DNA of 64,000 nucleotides, taken from positions 186,001 to 250,000 of the forward strand of contig JAKJXP020000007.1 of the NCBI GenBank assembly GCA_022225965.2, given 5' to 3'. Origin of the DNA: Diatrype stigma (Eukaryota > Ascomycota > Sordariomycetes > Xylariales > Diatrypaceae). Of the stretch, positions 47,279 through 57,624 are shown piece by piece. The notes under the pieces were generated by a model. It ran no database searches. It was not told where the DNA came from and saw nothing but the letters and a program-made list of their open reading frames with translations. The position numbers were made by a program, and so were the translations under genes. The stretch's first letter is position 1; each line of letters starts with the position of its first letter.

Positions 47279-50200
47279 TCCACATACCTGGAATCGACCG
47301 GGGATTTCTTTTATACATGGGAGGCGTTCATGGTTCTGGAACAATCAGCTTACGAGAAACGAGCAAGCAAGCGAGCGACTGATTTGATGATTTTGTGCAA
47401 CACATCTTCCTTCTCTTTAAAATTTACAGCATGCACCGGTTTACAGTACAGGGACAGAGCTCGCGATGGGAAACGATCCTATGAAAACCAATCTGAGTGG
47501 GGAAGGGGTTTAATGAGGAGGATAGGAGATCCCGGCGTTCACCACAGGATTCTGAATTCCCCTTTTGTTCCATTAACACTGCATTGCTAGAATAGATAGA
47601 TCACATAGATAGATGCCATGTCACAATGGACGGGGCTGACGGATCATTGAGGGTCATCTCAAACATGGATTCCGTAGCTTTACCAGTTGTAATAATTGTC
47701 ATATATTACCATTGCCTACTTGTGCGCTTCCCGGCGATTCTCAGCAGATGTCATATAAGGGGTGTGGTGTCAATGAGCAATATAGGTACAACTCTCTTCC
47801 TCCAGCAGCACCTGAATACCCCGGTATCTTCATTCTATGTCAGGTAGAAACAAGAACGGTGTATCACATAAGGCTTCAGTCGGTACATATCTGCGCAATG
47901 GCTAAAAATGTAGCTTGTAACAGTTTAATGAATACATGCTGAGGGGGTATACAACGGTTGAGTAGGTACTTTACCAATGTCTTGCTTTGAACGACATGAT
48001 TGGCTATCATCAGTTAGTATAGGCTCTGGCGGCTTCGACCGATGGCTAAAAGTTAAATTTATGCGGCTGACGTCTTCGGGTCCTCTGCGAAGCACGAAGT
48101 CTTAGACATCGATGATGTAGGGAGGTATCCATATAGCATGATAGGCTATCCAAATTATCGCGCCTTGATCAATGACACAACACGTTTGCATAGTCTGTCG
48201 TGTGATTACTTCGTATATCTCTCATTTCCACTTTGCCGCCTCAATTTCACCCCCACCATTCGTTGCCCCGGATCCAAAGCCCCATAGCCCCGGGGCCGTT
48301 GGGAAAAAAGCACCGACTTTTTTTTCTCTCCTTGTTCTTACTATGTATTTCATTTCGTCGCCGTCATCGAACCCCGAAGAGGGGTTAGTTGGGCCCACGT
48401 TTTTGCCCTAAAGCACGGGAGACGCGGGTACTGTAGTCGAGCTAGGGGAATTGACTAGAGGATGAACGACGTAGTGTAGGTTTTAGGTTAAGGAAAGAAA
48501 TGACGACGTCACTCGGAATCCTTCCGTGGACGATTACTTAGCTATGGCACCTGTCACTAGTTAAATTCGCCTAGCCTTCATCTTAATATTCCCATCGGCC
48601 AATAATAGAATAATTAGAGTTCATCTAGCTCGTGCGGAATCAATTTTCACTTCCAAGCATTTCCCGTCATCATGTAATTACATGGAATATCGGGTCCGTG
48701 TAAAGAGCGTGCTGAGGCTGGGTAATGAGTGTAACTGCAAATTAATCTCCCGCTTGAGGCTCTCACTCGGTCTTCTCAGAGGAGCTTGGAACCTTTTTCG
48801 GTTCATTCTTTCTACAGTGACGCCTCAGAATCAAGATGACACAACGGTTTGTGAAAGTTTACCAATTTGGGGGAGTTACTCTAAAGTGTTCGACGGATAA
48901 TAAAAGCTTTTATATATTACTATTGAACGCGTACCGAAAATTGATGATACGTGGCCCCTATGCTTTGTGTATCGAGTCTCAGCAAAGATAACGAGGAGAT
49001 TCGATTCAGGATAGATCCTTATTTCCATGGTAGCAAGCAACCATGTTTAGTCATGGATGGTTGGTACTTCGAATAGGGCCTCCTATAATTCACAATAATT
49101 TATATGTTTAGCTGGTAAATCTCCTACGAATAAGTGTATGGATAGTTATAGTTGATCATGGTAACTACTGTAGAAATTATGCGGATTCCCAGTGATTACA
49201 ATCTTACATGGCAAGGCTGCTCCGGATCCTGTAATGTATTCCACACAATTAATTATTGGGCATGCACGTCTTAAACGATTGCGAACCGCACAGCCAGTCA
49301 TATTTTACGATATCTTACCCTAGAGTCATGTCAAACGCATTTTTGCTTATTGTTTGTACATGGAAGAACCTCCTATATTCCACAGGAAGATGGATTGTCG
49401 CGACTGGGGAAAACCTTGAGGTCAGGGAGATACAGTTGTTGTTGCACAAGGCGAGAAAGAGAAGGTCTACGCTAGTAGGAGCGAAGCGCCCCCTTATATA
49501 CAGTGACGTGGAGCCGAGCTGGAGACGATACGTTTGGTACTGTAACACGAATATCGTCAGACTATTGGACTTGCCTCTGCCTCTGCCTATGGCAAGGAGT
49601 CCAGATCCTAATGAGTATCACAAACATGACCCCCCAGCCTTCCTGGAGTTAGCAACAAAGGCTGGCTCTTCTTACCCCCAGTTCGGGAAAAGGGGGTTCG
49701 TGGTTTACGGAGATAGTGGTACACATGAAGCATGCAAAAAGCATTATGATATATAATAGAACCTAAAAATACAATGTTCTATACAGTCTGGCAAACCCGG
49801 GTGTATTAAGTCTTATATTGCCTTGCTATAATCTTCTTCGACGTTAAGTTAGACGAAATGAACTAGATCTACATATATGCCCACTTACATGGTACTAGAC
49901 GTTCATCATGTGATGTCCCAATTCACAGCAAGACCAAGTAGACGAGCAGTTGGAAGATGACGACCAGGGTCGTAAAAATTACATTGACCATAATGTTCGA
50001 TGAATATGAACGTGAAGAGCCTGCGTGAAGCCAGAGCTAGATCATCGTAAGGACATCATTGGTAAGCATAGATAACCGGAGTATTGGAGATGGCACAGTC
50101 GTGTGAACCTAGGTCTAGCTGCTGTGATGCTCATGACTTCATATAGTCAACCCTACATGTCAAGATTCTAGGCAGAGTTCCTGGAGGTCTGGGGACATTT

Positions 50201-51595
50201 TAGTGAGTATGTGATATAAATTGGATGAATGGTGGGTTATAGTGCTTGTCTTAAGAAATCCATATAATCTATAGACTACGTAAGATACCTGGAGGACAAC
50301 AGGTTCTTGATATATCCCTTTCACCCAACAGAAGGCTGTAATATGCATTCGCCATCTTACCTCATACCCAGCTAGTAAGTAGGGCTGGAAGAACTAATAG
50401 TGAAATGACAAACCAGTAAACTATACGTTCATCAATGGGCGATGTACGAGCCAGCCTTATGTACTTGTTTCTGAAGTCGTCATATCCACCATAAATCCAA
50501 AGATGCTACCCAGGGCAAGCTTCTTGGCGACTTGGCCAAGGCCTGTACCAACAACTAACCATGTTTTCCAAACACCATAGCGTTTTGGTTATTTCAAAGG
50601 AACTTTTTACGAGGAACGCCTCATGGCCATTGCGTGAATATATATGAAAGGTAACCTAAAACGATGGATTATTTCCGTAAAAAGCCAGCGAACTCCCAAG
50701 ACAATTCCAATTGCGCGGACATCAAGCTCACTTCGTCTTCCATATGTACATTCCAGGAGTGGGCGTGGTGGCGTGATGGCTCGGTGAATAGTTTCAATGA
50801 CCAAGACGACAGAGAGCTTGGTCCAAATGCAGAGCGACGTGGCTCTTGTGCCCTTCTAGAACAAGTTTTCATAATCTCGGAGCCCTACCTCCGGGTTTAT
50901 TTAGGCTTCAGTGTGACGGGGAGGTCTACACTAGAGCTTCGGTGACTATCCCATAGGCATGATTGGGGTACATAGTAAAGGGGGTGGGAAGGGGGATGAC
51001 CCGGGTACACGGCATCGGTGTCCGATCTCCAACTAACAGCGGGCCAATCCGTAGCTTGTGGCTTGCATTGTCAAGAAATCCGGCCCCACACAAGCCGGCA
51101 CTCGGAATAGGAGCTGCTGATAGGAGCGCATACACATGCCAGAGCCGTGGCTGCATGCCTTCGATCCTTTGTATGCTTTGTGCCGTCGGTCTACTACCTG
51201 CATGTTGATGCCAGACGGGCTGACGGAACAGACAGTGTCACGACAGTCGTGTAGGCTAACTACTGCGTAGCAAACACCCGCTTCCGGAGTCTCCGACTTA
51301 ACACGATGCAAACGGGAGAAGGATTCCTTGACAGATTTCAAGGTGCCATTGAGAAAAACCTGTTGTAAAAGAAGTATTACCTGGGGACGGCGAGTTCTAG
51401 GCTCGTTGGCTCTCCTCTCGGGACGAACAGCTTTAGAGTAATTGATAATGCGTACGCGACTTTACCTACTTACATATCTACTATGACACCATCACAACAA
51501 GGGCGTTAAATATTTGCGATAGGTCCAGGAGGCGATGAGGCGCAAGCTTGCAGACGCAACTCGTCAGCTTGTCTCATTTGACATGTGAAAACGGG

Positions 51596-51623
51596 GCAGA
51601 CGGGCAGACGGGCAGACGGGGCA
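51596..51623. repeat. GGGCAGACG 9-bp repeat
   Basis: Three head-to-tail units of the 9-mer within an otherwise featureless region. Confidence 0.8.
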
Positions 51624-53010
51624 ACACAGCGCGATGTAGCGTGCGGGACGCATGAGAGTGGGAAGCTTATAGGTACTTCGTAAGACGGCCAAGGTCAAGC
51701 AAGGGTCGAGAATACCCGCTTGTCGATCCATGGGCGCCAGCAATCGTTCGATAAATATTCCGAGGTTTTCGTCCGTTTGCTACCACCACATATGTAGGTA
51801 TAAGACATCTGCCATGAAATGCCTCGTCCATGTATTCCCGCGAAGATTCGGTACGCAGGCAGAAGGCAAGGGGCCATAAGGGGCCTTAAGGGGCTAGAGC
51901 CCCCTAAGTGAAGGCTTGCGGGACCTTATGTATTGTACGATAACTGTTTGAAGGTAACCACGCGTGCCACGATCCCTACGCACTACTAGCATTGCAACGG
52001 CTTACTCAAGGACGCCGAGGTTGAGTTGCATCGCAAGATTCCCCGTGAAGAGCCACCACGGGCATGGGACTACCCGGCTCACTGCCTTGACACGATGCGC
52101 ATTGTAACCCATGCATATAGAGACTGAACAGAAGCTGAACATGGCTCTAGATTGGCGAATGAGATCTGAACGCCCTGGACGCCTTGATTGTTGGCCTCAT
52201 GCGAGGTGGCAGACACACCAGGGTAGAGTGTACGTAGTGTTCGGGTGTTGCGTCTACCTATCTAGGTAGGTGGGCGTAGTTCTCACTTGCCGGCAGGCCT
52301 CAATTCGAACATGGGCAGTAAGGAGGGTTGGGAGGCTGCATGTGTGCACCGGCGATGCTACACAGGCAGGCTGATAGGCTCTTCTTGTCACCCTGTGCGG
52401 CATTGCGGCAACACATTTCGAACTATCCGCTATTTTACCTCTTCAAAGCGGCCGCGATTTCAATCACCTAGGTTCTTTGCATTCAGGAGCTACCTTGGAC
52501 TTCGTACACTAGCCCGCCTATGCCGATCTTTTTTCTTGCTCATTGCAGGGTCTCAGCTGCATGCTTGGGGCATCCCGAACCATCTAAATACCTAGTAGTC
52601 TGGAATTATGCTTGCATTGATAAGCTCAACATACATATGTACGGGCAAGCAGCAATGACGAATTCTGATGTAAGTGAAGAATCTCAACTAAGGATCTTCC
52701 ACCAGCAAACGATCAAGGCGTCGTGCTGATACATGGATCATGCAGCCAAGTACCTTATTACGAACTGCATCCTTTTTTGTCTGGATCTTTTACCCAGCAA
52801 TCAGGCAGGAGTTTACCGTACGGTCACAATTATTCGCTTGCCTGTCTCGTTTCCAATGCAGGCTTGCATGCCTAGGTGGTCACTTCCGAGGATGACCGGC
52901 AGGAAGACGATTGATTATGCACGAGGCTGGCGCTAAACATGGTACTCGAAAAGAAGCTATGTTGGTTCAATACGCCAGATTGATAAAGTCGCCTTACGTT
53001 ACTATGATAG

Positions 53011-53039
53011 GTGGGTCGTGGGTCGTGGGTCGTGGGTCT
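53011..53039. repeat. GGTCGTGG 8-bp repeat
   Basis: About four head-to-tail units of GTGGGTCG. Confidence 0.8.
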
Positions 53040-54468
53040 TCGAATGAATGGACGGGTGAGTAGCAATTTGCATGTGAAAGTGTCGAGTGCTTGGGCGGGT
53101 GAGCGGGCGCTTCAAAGTTTGATCGCTGATAACTTCGGCCGGAAATGAAGAGAAGGTGGTGCATCGCATCCTTTGGGCTGCTGTCAATTGGAAAAAGAAA
53201 AAAAGGAAAAGAAGAAAAAAAGAACCGTCCACGCCTTGCAAGTTGCCACCCCCCGAGTCCCCTGCCTATCATTGGAAGGTACATACTTGGATACAGCTAT
53301 CACATGCCAAAAATCCCATGCCGCCCTTACCTCAAGCTTGGTGGCACAGCATAACTGCAAAGAGTACCGAAACACGCAGACAATCTAGGCGTCTGTGTAG
53401 GTACCCTCTAGGGCGCCTGGGCGCCTAGCCTTGACGGCTGCCCCACTACAGCTTACTTCGAGATCCACTGTGGCAGAGCTAGAAGCACCGGATTGGGCGG
53501 ATCAACCCCTCGAGCCCCTCTTTCTTCCATCATAGGAAGGATTTCAAGGAATGCGACGATATGAGCAGTCAAACATGTGTCAGTGGGAGCCGGAATGTTC
53601 AAAGGGAATAGGTACCTGATGCCTGATGCCTCGTCCCTTTTGTAACTCGTTTACGGGTATGACTAATAGATAATAACCAGTTAGAATAATCCCAACCGCA
53701 GCAGCTAGTTATTTGGTAAGTAGTCTGGGTCAGTAGTTAAGTAGGTACAATACCTAGGTAGTTGCTAGTAGGTAACAGGAGTTGCCACGAAGGCTCAGCT
53801 GAAAAGCACGTGTCAAAACAGCACGACTCCGAACCGCCTGGCAGTGTAGGAGGTACATACCTATTGCGCAAGTGTGGTGGTGTGCGCATGTGCGATTGTA
53901 TGTACATACATACATGGTCAGGGAGGCCCCGGGGTCTGGTAGGTATATATATGAAAATACCCTTGCGCCGGCCTGACGATGTGCACCTTTCCTGACTTAC
54001 ATTGATTGCTTGATCTCATCATCGCATCACGATTCACTGCTCAGCAGGTAAGCACATGCAGGAGGTACCGGACCATAGGTATCACACATCCCATTCCAGC
54101 CTTCAACTCCCATCACTGTATCAACTGTATCACTTGTTTTCATCATGTAGGCAGCTCTGAGTCTGAGTTTCTCCGGACTAGCGTCGAACTCCCGTCGTTT
54201 GTTCTGCATTTCCTTAATCCGGCGGCTTGCTCAGTACATGCCCGCCCGGCATCTTATCTTCACCTTTATCTTTACTTCGTACATCCGCTCGCATTTATAC
54301 ACCCACCACATTATTGCGTGTCTTCCCTCCCCCCCTTCCCGTTCTCATCCCCTCCTTTCTCGTGAGACGGAACCACCACCATCATTACCACAAGTCTCAA
54401 GATCCCTACTAATCCTGTACCTGCTTTAGTCCAAGACAACAGTAACTTCCCTTGAGAATATTATTCCG

Positions 54469-54598
54469 GTAAGCGTGACAAATCCTCCACCAGTCTCTGC
54501 GGTCTGACCCGACCTATGGTATTGGGGCATGCGTTCGTGCTATATCGCAGTCGCACCATTGGTCGCATATCATCTAGCTAACGTTCAACCCCTGCTAG
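54469..54598 (+). other. Probable 5'-leader intron of the CAP20-like gene
   Basis: A GTAAGC donor at 54469, a GCTAACG branch-like word near 54578 and a CTGCTAG acceptor ending at 54598 lie just before the ATG at 54663. Together they make a credible 130-bp spliced leader intron. No transcript data support it. Confidence 0.45.
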
Positions 54599-54662
54599 AT
54601 ACATATACATAACATTTCCGAACGACCCTATACACCTACGCCTGCATATCATTTCATTCAAA

Positions 54663-55268
54663 ATGGCTGCGCAAGTGAACGGCGAAGTCCACCCGACGTC
54701 CGCGACTCTATCGGTAAGTCGGGATATGCCCGCCGTGATGAGTGATTCGGAAGCTGACAAGCTACTTGCGTAATAGCACTTCACCCAATATCCCGTCGTG
54801 AGCGATAGCTTGTCCTACATCAAGAAGAACCCCTACGGTCAGAAGTCGCTCGAGCTCAGCGACTCGGCGTACCAGACGTTCGCGAAGCCCGTCATCCCCT
54901 ATTTCTCCAAGCCGTACGAATACGTTTCGCCCTACGTCAAGAAGGCCGACTCGATCGGCGACCAGGTCCTCTCCAAGGTCGATGAGCGGCTCCCCATCCT
55001 GAAGAAGCCCACGGGCGAGCTCTGGAGCGACGGCAAGAGCATCGTGTTCTTCCCCGTGCGCAAGGGCACCGAGACCAAGGACCATGTCTTCCAGGTCTAC
55101 AACTCCGAGTATAAGAACATCGGCGGAGACGGTCTGGTGACCTACGGCAAGGCTGCCCTCACGACCAGCCTGATCGTGTCGCACGAGGCTCTCAACTGGC
55201 TCAGCGAGTACCTAAGAGCCAGCAAGACCAAAGCGAAAGAAGCCACTGACGGCGCTGCTCACTCTTAA
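54663..55268 (+). CDS. Perilipin-like lipid-droplet protein (CAP20 family)
   Basis: Coats lipid droplets. In Colletotrichum the CAP20 homologue and in Metarhizium the perilipin Mpl1 affect lipid storage, appressorium turgor and virulence. Exons 54663..54713 and 54777..55268 give 180 residues, the family's usual size. The short first exon (MAAQVNGEVHPTSATLS) is followed by PVVSDSLSYIKKNPYGQKSLEL, then SDSAYQTFAKPVIPYFSKPYEY and SPYVKKADSIGDQVLSKVDE. These match the perilipin-type amphipathic pattern with a central ADSIGDQVLxKVDxRxP motif. The middle part is followed by a weaker hydrophobic stretch and a Lys/Ala-rich C-terminus. Codon use is strongly GC-biased at third positions, suggesting high expression. 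The long CT-rich leader and probable leader intron also fit a well-expressed gene. Confidence 0.93.
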
Positions 55269-56012
55269 ATCTCGAGACTAGCCCTGAATCCCTGGGCGCA
55301 TTCGATCGCACACGTTCCTCACCATCTACCTCACCTTTAATACATCCATTATGATACCAACTATTCTCTTTATATAATCCCGCCACATTTGCTTTTCAGT
55401 GACGAGGACACTCGAACTTCGGTACCTAGCGGAAGATGACCCCTTCGATACCACACGCACACACGCACCGAACACTCTTCCCCGTGCTTGTTTGATCTTC
55501 GTTTCTTGTATTATCGTTGCGACTTGCTTGCCTTGGGAGCACACAGTTAAAGAGGTCTGTTCCGTCACAGGGACATTTATTCGTCGGGATGGCCGCGGTC
55601 TGAAAAGTGGATTCATCGTCACCTCCACTCGTACATTCTCCTGCTTCTTCACAAGCGCGGAAGAATCGAAAACAAGACAAGAAAACAAGAAATGAAAAAC
55701 TTAAGGCAGTCAGAAGTCGTTGAAAACTGGCCCCGAAAGGCGTACGGCTCGACATGTTGTGGAGGTTTAAAGCCGGCGTTAATGACTGTAAACGAAAGTA
55801 AATAGATTCCTATCGAAATGTTCCAAATTGTGCGTCATCATATGAGGGTGAACTCCGTATATTCGAAAGAAGATGCTCGGTGAAGTTAACAATAACTAAT
55901 TAGCCCCAGGAGCTCATATGGTCAACTCCTAATGCCCGCTATATATCGAGGTATTGTGTCACATAATTTACCGTGGCCGGAAATATATAATACGCAAATA
56001 TTCAACCTGGAA

Positions 56013-56053
56013 CGTATAAGATAAATCAGCTTATAACGACTTTATCTTATATA
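56013..56053. repeat. Inverted repeat (hairpin)
   Basis: GTATAAGATAAA and TTTATCTTATAT flank a 15-16-base loop, nearly perfect 12-bp arms. Confidence 0.7.
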
Positions 56054-56509
56054 AGTACGTGAAGCGTTTCGAACCGAAGGAGCATAGTAGCCCAAGGGTA
56101 AATGCTACATACAGGTGCGCCAGAAGCTTCCGGTGCCAGCTGCAGCTAGCCGGAGCTAGCCCGAGCCCCCTGGCCGGAGCTGGCTCGAACCGGTCCGGCC
56201 AGGTCCTGTGTAGCTGTAACAACTGGTAAATGGCAGTGCGTAGCAGTTACAGCAGCAACGAGGTAGGTGCAATAGTTGCAATAACGGACTAGCAGCTGCA
56301 GCTGGATGGCAGAAGTTAAGGTTGGCAGCTAGCTTTTCCAGGCTTAAGGTGGGCTAGAAGCTAGCTGCTTTAAAAGGGCACGGGCCATTATGCGCATGTT
56401 ACGTTGCTTTCCTTTTTGGGACAGCTGGCTCTACCTGACCCCTATAGAAAAATTCTCGACATATTAACTTTCGTTTCACTACGGTATAGTTAAGCTTAGA
56501 ACTTTATAA

Positions 56510-56535
56510 GCTTGGAAGCTTATAAACCTACGTTA
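56510..56535. repeat. Inverted repeat TTTATAAGCTT...AAGCTTATAAA
   Basis: A short perfect palindrome with 11-bp arms and a two-base centre. With the hairpin at 56013 it brackets a GC-rich block of ~460 bp. Confidence 0.7.
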
Positions 56536-57624
56536 ACACTTATGCATAAAGTACAGAGTAAATGTTGATTAAAAACCGAGGACCCAACCCCCCGCTATCT
56601 TTGGGCACCACGACCAATTTGCGATCAAGGACAACCTGGTTCACATGTGCATACTGTGCGGCCGCATGCCTGATCACTACACCACAGACCAATTAAACCG
56701 GCATAAGAAGATAACGGCCCCTACTTCGTACAGGCTGCAGCCAGCCCAAAACAGTTCTCCTAGTCCTATGCACACTGGCATATCGACATGCTTCTAGGGC
56801 ATTCCTCCTCGCCGTTTCATTGACCTCACCTGGATCTCCAACATACAGCAGCGAAATCGACAATCCGTTTGTACATGGTAAGTAGACATTGCACGACAGC
56901 ACACCTATTGCACATCACCCAAGACGTATCAGCGGAAATCTCGGAGCTACCTATAGGTACGTAATGTAAACAAACAAAAACCTGAACCAAAATCTCGGCT
57001 CCTTGCCCCGGCCCCTCCCCCGGCCCCTCCCCGATTATTGTCCACTATCGTCCCCCGTATCCTCAACAGGTGTTTCGTCCCTTCCATTACCTACCGCAAC
57101 ACCGTTCCTAGGGCAGTGACAACCGGCTATAATACTTGGCTGGGTAGGTAGCTACCTAGGTACCTTCAGGTCGGTGCTTACTTGTCAATCCTCGCCAGGC
57201 ACACTCTTACGGAAGTACCGAAGTATTCAATATACCTCAATAACACCCATGCTACATAGTAGGTAAGTTGCCCGGCTACCTACCTACATAGAGGAATCTA
57301 TGACGGTATGTTTCTTCAATAACTGAAGGATCAAACCAACCCATTCCCAACCAGGTTGATACCTTACCTTACCTACCCCTATCTTACCTACCCTCTGCTG
57401 ATTGCACGCTGTGTAGGGACAGATATTATATCTTTCTATAAATCAATCTGATTTACAAGCCCACTGTTCAATCAATTGTCTGAAATTGAGAGTGTGCTTT
57501 ACCAAGACTCTTATTACGCACGAATCATCTGACGTTCTCTTACGTTCATTGATTGCATGAGAGCTTGGATGGCCATATAGGAAGCATACATCTGTCAGAG
57601 TCGACTACCCCTTGTCCTCTGAAA

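Larger units (their letters stand above)
47279..54662. other. 7.4-kb gene-poor tract
   Basis: The longest stretch without a supported gene. About 48.9-50.6 kb is AT-rich; the rest carries short repeats. The longest frame (about 49256-49756, + strand) has no motif, no splice context and unusual composition, so I did not call it. TACTTCGTA words lie at 48207, 51674 and 54273, and a TACCTAGGTA word at 53751. Part of 54.0-54.66 kb is the pyrimidine-rich leader of the CAP20-like gene. Confidence 0.6.
55269..57624. other. Intergenic region with hairpins and GC-rich block
   Basis: 2.36 kb. About 55.99-56.59 kb has AT-rich edges with hairpins (listed separately) around a GC-rich core with many CAGCT/GAGCTAGC words. 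A partial tRNA-like A-box segment lies on the minus strand near 56690-56660. CCGGCCCCTCCCC is duplicated near 57007-57031. TACTTCGTA occurs at 56722 and TACCTAGGTA at 57153. No gene is supported. Confidence 0.5.

Noticed and set aside
49256..49756. 166-codon open frame in the gene desert
   Set aside because: No recognisable motif, no splice partners, AT-rich surroundings, and of a length expected by chance in 7 kb.
56580..56700. Possible tRNA gene on the minus strand
   Set aside because: An A-box-like word is present, but the acceptor stem does not pair and no proper T-arm (GGTTCRANNC) follows.
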